From NCBI RefSeq assembly GCF_011405515.1, contig NZ_AP022671.1:4269501-4333500 (forward strand): DNA of 64,000 nucleotides, read 5' to 3'. Origin of the DNA: Nitrospira sp. KM1 (lineage in GTDB: Bacteria; Nitrospirota; Nitrospiria; Nitrospirales; Nitrospiraceae). Shown in pieces: positions 1-8,875 of this stretch. The position numbers and the translations under genes were made by a program. The notes under the pieces were generated by a model, which saw only the letters and a list, made by a program, of their open reading frames with translations, searched no databases and was not told the origin of the DNA. Each line of letters begins with the position of its first letter. Position 1 is the first letter of the stretch.

Positions 1-1
1 C

Positions 2-2155
2 TTTCTCGACAGCCTGGCCGGTCTTAGGCATTTCCAAACAACCGTGCTTCCTGACGGCATCCTCCTAGCGGGCTTCGATTATCGCGGCAGGTCCGTCAAC
101 GTACTCGATACAGAGAGTCTCACCGAATGGCAACAGGTGGTTCGCGTGGCCGAACGGTCTCCTGTGGTCGCCGGCGTCGTGTTGGTGAGTCTCAAAGAAG
201 GAAACTTCTGCGCGGGAGCCGACCTCGAACAAATGCACCAGGCGCAGGAACGGCATGCGTTTCAGGAAATCGAACAATTGGTCCTGACGGCTCACCAGGC
301 GTTTGACGGGATGGCGCGGTCAAAAAAACCGTTTGTCGCCGCCATAGAAGGGGCCTGTCTGGGCGGCGGATTGGAACTCGCTCTCGCCTGTCATACCCGG
401 ATCGTCAGCATGCATCCGAAGACCTGTCTCGCGCTTCCCGAGGTCAGACTCGGTATCCTGCCTGGATTCGGCGGGACACAACGGCTCCCTCGCGTCATCG
501 GACTGCCTGCGGCGTTGAACATGATCACGACGGGCAAGATGATTTTTCCCCGCCAGGCATTGCGAATGGGGCTTGCCGACTCCATGGTCTCGTCGATTTC
601 GTCTCGGATCCGGACGCTCGACGCGATTCAGCAGGAAATACTCCTTCAAGTTGCCATCGCAACCGCCCGGCGGCGCCCCGCGGCTCCTGTCAGGACATTG
701 ACCCGGAGGCTTCTTGACGCTTCGGTGATTCGCTCTGTGATGTGTCGATATGCCAGATATCGTGTCATCAAGCGCGTTCGGCACTTTTATCCGGCCCCGC
801 TCCTCGCCATCGATGCCGCCGAACGCGGGATGAAGATGAGCATCTTGGACGGATCACTCACGGAGGAGAAGCCACGCCTCTTGGAACTGATGGCAGGTCC
901 GGTCTCCCGATACCTTGTCGGCTTGTTCCTGTCTGGCGAAACAATCAAGCGCAGGGCCGTGACCGGTTCCGAGGCCGTAGATCGAGTCGCCGTGCTCGGA
1001 GCGGGTCTCATGGGTTCGCAGATTGCCGGGCTGCTTTCCGATAAAGGATATGCCGTCGCATTACGCGACATTGCTCCGGAGATTGTCGCCGCCGCCATGG
1101 CACGAATTCAGAAAGCACGAACGATGGAAGTGCGAAAGAAGATCATCCTTCCTTCGGAACTGCGGTACCGGATGATGCGGATTGCGCCTACCACGAACAT
1201 GCTGGACGTTGGTTCCGTTCCCTTCGCCCTCGAGGCCGTCTCTGAAAAGCTCGATGTCAAGCGCACGGTGCTGGCAGATTTCGAATCCCATGCCGGCTCC
1301 GAGGCCGTGTTTGCCACGAATACGTCATCGTATACGCTGGCCGACATTACAGCCAAGGCGATTCGACCCGAACGGTGCGTCGGTCTTCACTTCTTCAACC
1401 CTGTCGCGAAGATGCAGTTGGTGGAAATCGTGAGGGCGCCGTGTACCTCCGAACGAGCGCTGGCGCACGCCTGTACCATCGCGAAACGTCTCGGTAAGTT
1501 CCCGCTGATCGTGCGGGACGGTCCCGGGTTTCTCGTCAATAGGATTCTCTCGCGCTACCTCGCTGAAGCCGTGATTCTGGTGGCGGAAGGAGTGCCGATT
1601 CGACGCGTTGATCAGGTGGCCAGAAATTTCGGCATGGCCGTGGATAGCGGTCATCCGATGGGTCCGTTGGAACTTCTCGATTTGATCGGTCTGCCGGTGG
1701 CCATGCATGTGTTGACGTCACTCTCCGTCCTGGGTTCTCGCATTGAATCTCGTGATGCCTTGCTAAGGCAGTTGGTTCCGGACGGAAGGCCTCCTCTGAC
1801 ATTCTGGAAGAAGGGAAGGGAGAACGCGCAGGCCTGCGAGGTCATTGACCGGTATCGTCGTGGGTCTTCTCCGGACATCCGCTCCGTGTCTGACGAGATC
1901 ATTCACCGCCGCTTGTTTCTTCCGATGGTCGATGAGGCTGTCCGTTGCCTGCGCGACAAAATCGTCGGGCATCCGTGGGAAGTGGATTTTGCATTGATTC
2001 ACGGCATCGGGTTCCCCGCATTTCGAGGCGGGCTTCTCATCTGGGCTCGCCAGGCCATGACGCCCGACGAAGTCAATAGAGGATTGGAATCGCTCGCGCG
2101 TCTGTATGGAAAGCGCTTTGAGCCGTTTTCAGGTCTTGCGGATGGAAGGTGGTAA
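2..2155 (+). CDS. fadJ: FadJ/FadB-type fatty acid oxidation alpha subunit (enoyl-CoA hydratase / 3-hydroxyacyl-CoA dehydrogenase), 5' end cut
   Basis: Bifunctional beta-oxidation enzyme: hydrates trans-2-enoyl-CoA and oxidises L-3-hydroxyacyl-CoA with NAD+. The N-terminal crotonase domain has the oxyanion-hole glycines of GACLGGGLELAL near residue 100 (counting from a GTG at 44) and both expected glutamates (LGGGLELA and LPEVRLGILPGFGG). The dehydrogenase half starts near residue 320 with the Rossmann motif GAGLMG and carries the catalytic-His segment LHFFNPV. The reading frame is open to the left edge and homology to FadJ begins before the GTG at 44, so the true start lies outside the window. 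It is followed 40 bases later by an acyl-CoA ligase gene, which gives activation plus two beta-oxidation steps. FadB and FadJ cannot be told apart with certainty here. Confidence 0.9.
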   Translation, partial: FLDSLAGLRHFQTTVLPDGILLAGFDYRGRSVNVLDTESLTEWQQVVRVAERSPVVAGVVLVSLKEGNFCAGADLEQMHQAQERHAFQEIEQLVLTAHQAFDGMARSKKPFVAAIEGACLGGGLELALACHTRIVSMHPKTCLALPEVRLGILPGFGGTQRLPRVIGLPAALNMITTGKMIFPRQALRMGLADSMVSSISSRIRTLDAIQQEILLQVAIATARRRPAAPVRTLTRRLLDASVIRSVMCRYARYRVIKRVRHFYPAPLLAIDAAERGMKMSILDGSLTEEKPRLLELMAGPVSRYLVGLFLSGETIKRRAVTGSEAVDRVAVLGAGLMGSQIAGLLSDKGYAVALRDIAPEIVAAAMARIQKARTMEVRKKIILPSELRYRMMRIAPTTNMLDVGSVPFALEAVSEKLDVKRTVLADFESHAGSEAVFATNTSSYTLADITAKAIRPERCVGLHFFNPVAKMQLVEIVRAPCTSERALAHACTIAKRLGKFPLIVRDGPGFLVNRILSRYLAEAVILVAEGVPIRRVDQVARNFGMAVDSGHPMGPLELLDLIGLPVAMHVLTSLSVLGSRIESRDALLRQLVPDGRPPLTFWKKGRENAQACEVIDRYRRGSSPDIRSVSDEIIHRRLFLPMVDEAVRCLRDKIVGHPWEVDFALIHGIGFPAFRGGLLIWARQAMTPDEVNRGLESLARLYGKRFEPFSGLADGRW

Positions 2156-2195
2156 CAGCGGACGATCTCTCACTTCATATAGAACGGAGCGCGTC

Positions 2196-3854
2196 ATGCC
2201 TGAACAAGCTTGGGTGTCGCATTACCCGGCCGGAGTCCCCCGCGAACTGCCATTGATTCCGGAGACGCTTCCCGACATGCTTGCCCACAGTGCACGACGC
2301 TTTTCACGCCGGCCCGCTCTCTATTTTTTCGGAAAGACCCTGTCCTATCACGAGTGCCATGTCACCGTAGAGCGCTTTGCCTGCGGCTTGGCGGCACTGG
2401 GCATTCGAAAAGGCGACCGGGTCGCCCTCTGCCTTCCCAACTCTCCGCAGGCTGTCATCGCGTATTTCGGCATCCTGCGCGCGGGGGGCATCGTCGTCGC
2501 GTGCAACCCGACCTATACAGAACATGAACTGTCTCATCAGCTTCGCGACGCAGGCGCGAGGGCACTCATCGTGCTCGACCAGATGTACCAGAAGGTCCAT
2601 CATCTCGATCTCGAACTGATCATCGTCACGAGCATTACGGATTTCATGACCACCATCGCCAGGTATCTGTACCATCATCGGCATGGCAACCGTCCTGTCG
2701 AGATTCCATTGGGCGGTACTACGATTGCCTTCCAAGACATACTGCACCAGGTCACGCCGGTCGAGCCTGAGCGTCTTCCAGTGGTCACTCCTGATGATAT
2801 TGCGGTCCTGCAATACACCGGGGGCATCACCGGCATTTCGAAAGGTGCCGAGTTGCGGCATCGCAATCTGACTGCGAATATCCGGCAACTGGTCAGTTGG
2901 TTCTCTCCCGCCGAACGGGTGGAAAGTTTTCTCGCCGCGCTTCCGTTGTTTCACGTGTTCGGAATGACCGTAACGCAGAACATTTGTCTCGCGGTCGGCG
3001 GGAGCATCATCCTGGTACCCGATCCGCGCAATATGCCCGTGCTGCTGACCCTCCTTCGTAAGACACGGCCGACCGTGATCACGCTGGTGCCGGCCTTCGT
3101 CCGCAAGTTGCTCGACCATTGTGACGCCCAGGACTTTACCGAGACCAAATTCGTGATTTGCGGCGGAGCGGCTCTTTCCTACGAACTGTTGAAGGAGTTC
3201 AAGGACCGGACAGGGCATTTGATCGTAGAAGGTTACGGACTTTCCGAAGCGTCCCCCGTGACGCATTGCAACATTCCCAGAGGCCTGTCGGTGAAGCGCT
3301 CCATCGGATTGCCCATCTGCAATACCGACGCAAAGATTGTCGACGAAGCAGGACGCGAGGTGAAGGAGGGAGAGGTCGGCGAACTCTGGGTTCGTGGTCC
3401 TCAGGTCATGGAAGGCTACTGGAATAATCCTGCCGAAACGGCCAGCGTCGTGAAACCGGGAGGGTGGCTGGCAACCGGAGACATTGCCCGAGTCGATCAG
3501 GATGGATTCTTCTACGTCGTGGACCGGAAGAAAGACATGATCCTCTCCACCTCGGGGTTCAATGTCTATCCGGCCGAAATCGAGCAGGCGCTGCTCCTCC
3601 ATCCTCTCGTCAGCGAGGCTGCCGTGATCGGCGTCCAGGCCGGAGACGGCAGCGAAGCGATCAAGGCCTTTGTCGTTCCGAAGGCGAACTCGATCACGGC
3701 CGACGACCTGCTCACGCATTGCCGGCAGTATCTTGCTGCGTACAAGGTTCCCAAGAAGATCGAATTCCGTACAGAGTTGCCCCGTTCGATTCTTGGGAAA
3801 ATGCTTCATCGGGTACTGCGTGGAGAGGAACGGACCCAATTGCAAGGCTCCTAG
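2196..3854 (+). CDS. fadD: long-chain fatty-acid--CoA ligase (FadD-like, AMP-forming)
   Basis: ANL-superfamily adenylating enzyme that activates a free fatty acid to acyl-CoA with ATP. The start at 2196 has a GGAG six bases upstream; a longer frame from 2106 would overlap the previous gene and has no such site. The phosphate-binding loop near residue 206 reads YTGGITGISKG, whereas FadD proteins normally have YTGGTTG: the usual Thr is Ile. Later motifs look intact: EGYGLSEASP, the WLATGDIA segment with the ribose-binding Asp, DRKKDMI, and a C-terminal GKMLHR containing the catalytic-type lysine. About 552 residues, normal for FadD. It sits downstream of the FadJ-type gene in the same direction and is probably co-transcribed. 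The exact acyl chain specificity is not visible. Confidence 0.88.
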   Translation: MPEQAWVSHYPAGVPRELPLIPETLPDMLAHSARRFSRRPALYFFGKTLSYHECHVTVERFACGLAALGIRKGDRVALCLPNSPQAVIAYFGILRAGGIVVACNPTYTEHELSHQLRDAGARALIVLDQMYQKVHHLDLELIIVTSITDFMTTIARYLYHHRHGNRPVEIPLGGTTIAFQDILHQVTPVEPERLPVVTPDDIAVLQYTGGITGISKGAELRHRNLTANIRQLVSWFSPAERVESFLAALPLFHVFGMTVTQNICLAVGGSIILVPDPRNMPVLLTLLRKTRPTVITLVPAFVRKLLDHCDAQDFTETKFVICGGAALSYELLKEFKDRTGHLIVEGYGLSEASPVTHCNIPRGLSVKRSIGLPICNTDAKIVDEAGREVKEGEVGELWVRGPQVMEGYWNNPAETASVVKPGGWLATGDIARVDQDGFFYVVDRKKDMILSTSGFNVYPAEIEQALLLHPLVSEAAVIGVQAGDGSEAIKAFVVPKANSITADDLLTHCRQYLAAYKVPKKIEFRTELPRSILGKMLHRVLRGEERTQLQGS

Positions 3855-5035
3855 GTGTGTGTCCGGGAGCCATCCGGGATGGAGGAGTCAGTCGGATGAG
3901 TCAAAGCATTGATGCAAGGGAGATCGACGACATGCCTTGCAAGGGCCAAGGCAGCGGAAAGACCTGGCGATTCGATGCCGACGAGATTCACAAGCGGTGG
4001 ACTGTCCCTGTCGACCGCCACAATGAAGTCGCTCCGGCATCCGTCCGCGGTGATCACGGAGGGCCGGATCCCCGAGTAGGACCACCGAAGCCGACATTCT
4101 CCGAGGGCAGGAACAAATTTACGCAGTGCCTGGATGAACATGTCCGGCGGAGTTTTATGCGCCGTGTAATCCCTCTTGTCTTGGACTGGGACCTCGTTCG
4201 GTCCTACAAACAACTGGCCGTTGGGTCGCGGGCTCAAATGAATGCCTTTGCCGGTCGCATGAGAGGGCAGGGCCGGATAGACCAGACGACTGATCAGTGG
4301 TTCCTTGTGGGGTGCGAAGACTTCGTAATATTCGCCTCTGATGGGACGGATCCTATACTTGTGTTCTCGAAGAACAAGGGACGCGACCGTGTCGGCGTAA
4401 AGGCCGGCAGCGTTGATCAGGCAAGAGGTGCGGATCGTCCGGTGATCCGTGGCGACCGTGTAGGATCCGGCCTCTTCGTCGATGGCCGCGACGCGATGAT
4501 CGAAGGCAAACGTTACCCCCTGGTTTTGTGAGTCCGTCATGAGCGACTGCACGAAGGACTTGGGGTCGATGACGCACACACTTGGGATGAAGATTCCTCC
4601 CCCGGCATGGAGATTAGGCTCCAGCAGGCGCAGGCCTTTCGACGACATGAACTTAATGTCGATGGAGTTTTTCCTGGCATGGGACCACAAACGCCGCAGC
4701 ATCGAGAGGTCCCTCCAGAGGCCGCGGCGGACATCTTCCCACGAGAAGGCGATGATCATGCCCGTCTCGAGCAATGGAATGCCCCGTTCCAACGCGTATG
4801 ACGCAGCAGCCGCACTGCCGTTCAGAGCCAATAGACTCTTCAGCGAACCTGGAGATTCGTGGATGCCGCTGTGCAGTACCCCGCTGTTGCGAGTGCTCGT
4901 CTCGCAACCTGCCGAGCTGCACTGTTCCAGGACGATGATCCGCAGCGGGCGGCTCGGGTTTCGATGGCTCAACTCTCTGGCTACTGCACAGCCTACGACC
5001 CCGGCGCCGATTATGCCGATGTCATATGAATCCAT
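3851..5035 (-). CDS. lhgO: L-2-hydroxyglutarate oxidase-like FAD-dependent oxidoreductase (LhgO family)
   Basis: DAO-fold flavoenzyme. The N-terminal dinucleotide-binding motif is GIIGAGVVGCAVAREL, followed by the LhgO-type segment TSTRNSGVLHSGIH near residue 45. The C-terminal FAD-contact region reads VNLVGIESPGLSAALALA. LhgO proteins oxidise L-2-hydroxyglutarate to 2-oxoglutarate and pass electrons to the quinone pool; relatives act on glycerol-3-phosphate-like substrates. The length, about 394 residues, fits. I chose the ATG at 5035 because the flavin motif starts directly after it; an in-frame ATG at 5053 lacks a ribosome-binding site. The gene is convergent with fadD and overlaps its end by 4 bases. 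Its divergent neighbour is the patatin-like gene. Confidence 0.8.
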   Translation of the reverse strand: MDSYDIGIIGAGVVGCAVARELSHRNPSRPLRIIVLEQCSSAGCETSTRNSGVLHSGIHESPGSLKSLLALNGSAAAASYALERGIPLLETGMIIAFSWEDVRRGLWRDLSMLRRLWSHARKNSIDIKFMSSKGLRLLEPNLHAGGGIFIPSVCVIDPKSFVQSLMTDSQNQGVTFAFDHRVAAIDEEAGSYTVATDHRTIRTSCLINAAGLYADTVASLVLREHKYRIRPIRGEYYEVFAPHKEPLISRLVYPALPSHATGKGIHLSPRPNGQLFVGPNEVPVQDKRDYTAHKTPPDMFIQALRKFVPALGECRLRWSYSGIRPSVITADGCRSDFIVAVDRDSPPLVNLVGIESPGLSAALALARHVVDLPCINALTHPTDSSIPDGSRTHT

Positions 5036-5112
5036 GGTTCCGGCCTTTTCCATTCAGAAAATACGCGCGGTCGCGCCTCGTCCAGTCGATCTGAATGGAT
5101 TGGAGACTGTCT

Positions 5113-6324
5113 ATGCAGGATTTGGGGAGTAAGTACGGAAAGACCTTGTTCGTGTTGTGCGGAGGAGGCTGCAAAGCACTCATCCAGGCCGTTGCGGCAT
5201 CGGAATTGATCAAAGCCGGCCTGACCCCCAGCCATATCGTCAGTTCCTCGGCGGGAAGCTGCAATGCCCTTGGCTTTGTCGAAAAGCCAGGAGCCGCGGG
5301 AGCTGAAAAGACTGTGCGCATCTGGGAAGACTATATCACCTCGCCCGAGGCGATTTATGACGTCCATCCGTTTCTCCGCGAGAAACTGACCCGTCTTCTC
5401 GGCGTCGTGCCGCGGGCAACGCGGGGACTGGCTCCCGGTTCGATGTTCCACGATCTCAAACGGGCGGTCCGGTTTTTCCCCCTCGTGGCTTCATTGGGAC
5501 TGCGCATGCCGTTCCGAGCGGCGGGCCGGGCCGTGAGCTTTATCTTTCGTTTAATGGATTCCGTCGAATCCCAACAGACCTCCTTCCGCCGCCTTGTGCA
5601 GGCGCCGGAAATTCAGGAGACGTTCGATGAGATAGACAAATATTTCGAGTTCAAACGTATGAAATCCTTTCTCGATCCGTTTCCGCTGTTGGCGAGGCTT
5701 GGAGAGCAGATCAGTCTTCAAGACGTTATCGCGAGCCCCATCGTCTGGCACATCATGACCGAACGGTATGAAGACGGCGCCACGGTGGTCTTTTCCAACC
5801 GAGATCACGATCTGGTCATGGATGAACACGGATCCCCACGGACTCAGAAGGCCGTGTGCGACCTGTTTTTCACTCGCATTCGTGCCTCGATGGCCCTCTA
5901 TCCGCTTTTCGAAATGGTCGAGATGGGCGGGTATCGATACCTGGATGCCGATCTGGCGAATCCCCTGCCTGTGGAGGAAGCCTTCGCACACGAATGCGAC
6001 ACGGTGGTCATTTTTCTGAATGTACCACGGAGCACCGTCCGCTTCGATCCACATCCGCTGCGCGACCTGCTGGAACTCAACGACCAGCTGCGGCTGAACG
6101 AGCGGTATATCCAATATCGGCTCCGAGAGGCCCAGATGCGGGCCAAGGCCACAGGCGTCAATCTCTTCGTTATCCGACCCGATGAAATCCCACCTGGCCT
6201 CGGACTCCTCGAGATAGACAGCAAGGTGATCGAATTCGTGAAACAGCAAGAAACGAAACGCATGCATGACTATCTGGACCATCTGGACACGCACAACCTT
6301 CGATTTGCGCCGCCGCTGCGTTGA
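5113..6324 (+). CDS. patatin-like phospholipase family protein
   Basis: Putative lipid acyl hydrolase with a Ser-Asp dyad. The oxyanion-hole segment is LCGGGCKA near residue 12, the nucleophile elbow is SSSAGSC (family consensus GxSxG, here with Ser replacing the first Gly), and the second catalytic motif is LDADLANPLP (family DGx3NxP, here DA). About 403 residues with no signal peptide, so it probably acts at the cytoplasmic face of the membrane. The start at 5113 has a GGAG seven bases upstream and is preferred over the ATG at 5095. A glycerophosphodiester phosphodiesterase gene follows 12 bases downstream, which suggests sequential breakdown of phospholipids whose fatty acids could feed FadD and FadJ. 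Substrate unknown. Confidence 0.78.
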   Translation: MQDLGSKYGKTLFVLCGGGCKALIQAVAASELIKAGLTPSHIVSSSAGSCNALGFVEKPGAAGAEKTVRIWEDYITSPEAIYDVHPFLREKLTRLLGVVPRATRGLAPGSMFHDLKRAVRFFPLVASLGLRMPFRAAGRAVSFIFRLMDSVESQQTSFRRLVQAPEIQETFDEIDKYFEFKRMKSFLDPFPLLARLGEQISLQDVIASPIVWHIMTERYEDGATVVFSNRDHDLVMDEHGSPRTQKAVCDLFFTRIRASMALYPLFEMVEMGGYRYLDADLANPLPVEEAFAHECDTVVIFLNVPRSTVRFDPHPLRDLLELNDQLRLNERYIQYRLREAQMRAKATGVNLFVIRPDEIPPGLGLLEIDSKVIEFVKQQETKRMHDYLDHLDTHNLRFAPPLR

Positions 6325-6336
6325 GCGGGAGACGCC

Positions 6337-7026
6337 ATGTCGCAGGTCCTGAGAATAGGTCATCGGGGCGCTGCGGGACATGCGCCCGAAAACACATTGG
6401 CGGCGATTCGGTGTGGAATCGACTGTGGCGTCGATTTCATCGAGATCGACGTGCGCAGTACACAGGACGGCATGTTGGTCGCTCTTCACGATGAGAGTGT
6501 CGAACGGACGCACAACAGGAGCGGGCGAATCGACCAATTGTCGATTCGAGACATACGAGGGTTTACGACTCGTATGGGCGAACACATTCCAACGGTACGG
6601 GAAGTGCTCGCCGTGGCGGCAAAGTCTGGGACAGGACTGATGCTGGAACTGAAAGCGAAGGGATTAGCCAGGAGTATTATTGACGAAGTTCGCAAGGCCG
6701 AATTTGCATGGCCTGTTTTCTATGCCTCATTTCTGCACGATGAGTTGACGGAGGTCCGGATGATCGATCCGGATGCCGCCATCATGCCATTGTTCGACCG
6801 TGTGCCGCATGAGCTGATCGAGAGAGCGAAGAGGTGCAGGGTCACGCATGTCGGCATGAAGCATACGAAGGTCGGCCGCGAACTCGTTCAGGACCTGCAC
6901 CGCGTAGACATGCTGTTATGGGTCTATACGGTCAACAGACCTCGCGATATTCGACGTATGCTCTCCATCGGAGTCGACGGAATCATTTCCGATTTCCCCG
7001 AGCGCCTACAGCAGAAGGCTTCATGA
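6337..7026 (+). CDS. ugpQ: glycerophosphodiester phosphodiesterase
   Basis: Hydrolyses deacylated phospholipid head groups to glycerol-3-phosphate and an alcohol. The protein opens with the family's catalytic segment IGHRGAAGHAPENTLAA, followed by the metal-binding FIEIDVRSTQDG and the second histidine in VALHDESVERT. The end DGIISDFPERL matches the closing strand of the TIM barrel. At 229 residues without a signal peptide it resembles cytosolic UgpQ rather than periplasmic GlpQ. A GGGAG lies just before the ATG. It is the last gene of the lipid-turnover run and follows the patatin-like gene by 12 bases. Confidence 0.9.
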   Translation: MSQVLRIGHRGAAGHAPENTLAAIRCGIDCGVDFIEIDVRSTQDGMLVALHDESVERTHNRSGRIDQLSIRDIRGFTTRMGEHIPTVREVLAVAAKSGTGLMLELKAKGLARSIIDEVRKAEFAWPVFYASFLHDELTEVRMIDPDAAIMPLFDRVPHELIERAKRCRVTHVGMKHTKVGRELVQDLHRVDMLLWVYTVNRPRDIRRMLSIGVDGIISDFPERLQQKAS

Positions 7027-7114
7027 CGGCGACGGTGTCTTCAGGGCATGAAGCGATTGAGCGGTCACCAATCAATCCTCCCGACGAACGGCGATAGAAC
7101 TCGTGCAGCGTGCA

Positions 7115-7840
7115 TCACGTCGCATCATGAAAAATGATCCCCAGGGTAAATCGTTGTCCTGACAGGATTCGACTGACGCCGTGCCGCAGGTTTACGCGAT
7201 AATATCCGCGCGTGCCATGTATCGGGCGATGACGAACTGCAAAGATGACCGCATCTCCCTGGAGCATCGGCACCACCATCGGTCGTGACTGCATCCGTGG
7301 CCGCTGTTCGGTCATCACAAATTCACCACCCGTGAAGTCTTTCAAGGGATCTGACAGTAACAGGGTGAGTTGAAGGGGGAAGAGGTGTTCACCGTACACG
7401 TCCTGATGAAGGCAATTGTAGTCATCGGGGCCGTAACGAAGGAGGAGTGCCGTAGGTTTCGTCTGTCCCGCCCGGTTGCAACGTTTGAGATAGTCGGTAT
7501 GCCGTTCTGGATACTGGACGGGCACGCCCAAAGCAATGTTCCATTGATTCGCGATTGCTACCAGGTGAGGGTAGATCGTAGTGCGGAGCTGACCGACGAC
7601 ATCGGGCAGTGGATAAGAAAAGTATTTGTACTCACCGCGTCCGAACCCATGCCGTCCCATGATGATGCGGCTGCGAAATCGCACGTCAAAACTATAAAGA
7701 CCTGACAGCGCGCTGCATTCCTCCGGATTGAGCAGCCCACAAACGGTTGCATATCCCTGCGCATCAAGGTTCTGCGAAATGCGACTCCAGTCGATCTGAC
7801 CGATGCGGCGGGTCAAGCCCGTTGAAGATGTATCCGACAT
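7115..7840 (-). CDS. 2OG-Fe(II) oxygenase, prolyl-4-hydroxylase-like superfamily
   Basis: Non-haem iron dioxygenase using 2-oxoglutarate and O2. The iron-binding HxD is in NCLHQDVYGEH. The distal histidine is in NLRHGVSRI and is followed ten residues later by an arginine (SGQRFTLGIIFHDA) in the position that binds 2-oxoglutarate. TGGEFVM is the typical strand before the core. From the ATG at 7840 it is 241 residues; in-frame TTG (7882) and GTG (7873) codons upstream have no better ribosome site, so the start is uncertain. The overall pattern resembles an uncharacterised bacterial family of small dioxygenases. The substrate cannot be told from sequence. Alkylation-repair genes lie 5 kb away but are not linked in an operon. 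Confidence 0.75.
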   Translation of the reverse strand: MSDTSSTGLTRRIGQIDWSRISQNLDAQGYATVCGLLNPEECSALSGLYSFDVRFRSRIIMGRHGFGRGEYKYFSYPLPDVVGQLRTTIYPHLVAIANQWNIALGVPVQYPERHTDYLKRCNRAGQTKPTALLLRYGPDDYNCLHQDVYGEHLFPLQLTLLLSDPLKDFTGGEFVMTEQRPRMQSRPMVVPMLQGDAVIFAVRHRPIHGTRGYYRVNLRHGVSRILSGQRFTLGIIFHDAT

Positions 7841-7982
7841 GAAGAGGCGGGCCGTTGAGTCATCCGTCTCCACTTGCGGCAAGACTTGGGTGGGTTGCCT
7901 ATCCAGTCATGTGGGCCGGGCCATGTGCCGCTATGGCTGATCGTTCGACGGCCGATTATTGTGATCCAGCAGGGAACGGAGG

Positions 7983-8171
7983 TCAATATGCTGGATCTTG
8001 AGGTCCCCACCGCAGTCCGGCGAGATCTGGATCTTCGCCGTCAGGCCCCGGCTTGCGATTGGCCTTTTCGGCATTTCGCAGCGCGCGCTTGGCCTCTTTT
8101 TCCTTTCGATTTATTTGCAGCGCCTTCTCGCGATCACGTTTGGCGAGTGTGGTTTTTCCCGGGCGTCCGAT
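7983..8171 (-). CDS. small basic protein, apparent AUC start
   Basis: A 62-codon frame ending TGA at 7983 that encodes a highly charged protein beginning xGRPGKTTLAKRDREKAL, with Lys/Arg/Glu-rich helical middle and ending GEDPDLAGLRWGPQDPAY. It resembles short conserved bacterial proteins that start MGRPGK or MARPGK and end with a GEDPD-GPQ signature; that resemblance is from memory and not searched. The codon in the initiator position is ATC (8171-8169). An AAAGGGGGA lies 5-7 bases upstream at normal Shine-Dalgarno distance, and no ATG, GTG or TTG occurs in frame. The middle is probably a single long helix or RNA/DNA-binding basic helix. Function unknown. Confidence 0.55.
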   Translation of the reverse strand: MGRPGKTTLAKRDREKALQINRKEKEAKRALRNAEKANRKPGPDGEDPDLAGLRWGPQDPAY

Positions 8172-8419
8172 GGTGTCCCCCTTTGTAAAGGTAAATGAGT
8201 GTTGCCGTCGAATCAGCCTCCGAATCCACGAAGGCGAATCGGAGTCTAGGGTTATCCTACCATTGAATAGGATACGACGGCAAAGAGGTGGTGCATTCCA
8301 TGGGCTTCATGAGAGACGGTGTCTCGTGAGAGGGAAAAAACGTGCGATTGAGCGTGTTGACCAACTTAATGAGTGAGCGTAGCTTATGGGGGCATTTTGG
8401 GTGGAAAGGTTCCATCGTC

Positions 8420-8806
8420 ATGGCCTGTGATATTCGGATCATCCCAGTCAAAGAATTTTTGAGGACGGATATCAGCGGTGTCATCGATCTGCGGGCAAGC
8501 CGCGAGCTGTTGGGCGATCTCATGACGGTGTGTTTGCATAAGAAGATGGACCGGATACTCATTGATAGTCGTGAGGCGAGTTCGAATGCCAGTACGACCG
8601 ATGTATGGACGCTGGCGAATGACCTTGGAAGGTTAGGTGTCAGCCGGGAGTACCGAGTTGCGATCCTGAACCTTCCCAAGGATGATTTCGATCGTGGCGC
8701 GTTTCTTGAACTGTGTGCGTCAAACAGAGGGTACCAGTTGCGGGCATTTCGAGACTTCGAGGAAGCTTTTAAATGGTTGACCTCGGATGAAACTGCAGAG
8801 GTATAG
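8420..8806 (+). CDS. SpoIIAA/STAS-like protein, putative
   Basis: A 128-residue soluble protein. The pattern of alternating hydrophobic strands and helices (RTDISGVIDLRASRELL, then DRILIDSREA, then REYRVAILNL, and a final FEEAFKWL) is that of a small STAS/SpoIIAA-like domain as found in proteins that sense or bind lipids or partner proteins. I chose the ATG at 8420, preceded by GGAAAGG; a GTG-initiated frame from 8342 adds an atypical 26-residue leader. No catalytic motif is visible. The gene stands alone between the AUC-start gene and an 11-mer-repeat protein. The family assignment is tentative. Confidence 0.55.
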   Translation: MACDIRIIPVKEFLRTDISGVIDLRASRELLGDLMTVCLHKKMDRILIDSREASSNASTTDVWTLANDLGRLGVSREYRVAILNLPKDDFDRGAFLELCASNRGYQLRAFRDFEEAFKWLTSDETAEV

Positions 8807-8875
8807 AACAGGTACCTCTCGCGGCACGCAACGCGTAGCCTGTCCAACACCATTTTATGTATGAAAGGAGCGTTT

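Noticed and set aside
2304-3845. 513-codon minus-strand frame opposite fadD
   Set aside because: It lies wholly inside the well-supported acyl-CoA ligase gene; its sequence has no family features and is rich in Arg, His and Asp as shadow frames of high-GC genes are.
3464-4531. 355-codon plus-strand frame
   Set aside because: Overlaps the ends of fadD and most of the LhgO-like gene in other frames, both of which have clear motifs.
5551-6585. 344-codon minus-strand frame
   Set aside because: Shadow of the patatin-like and glycerophosphodiesterase genes.
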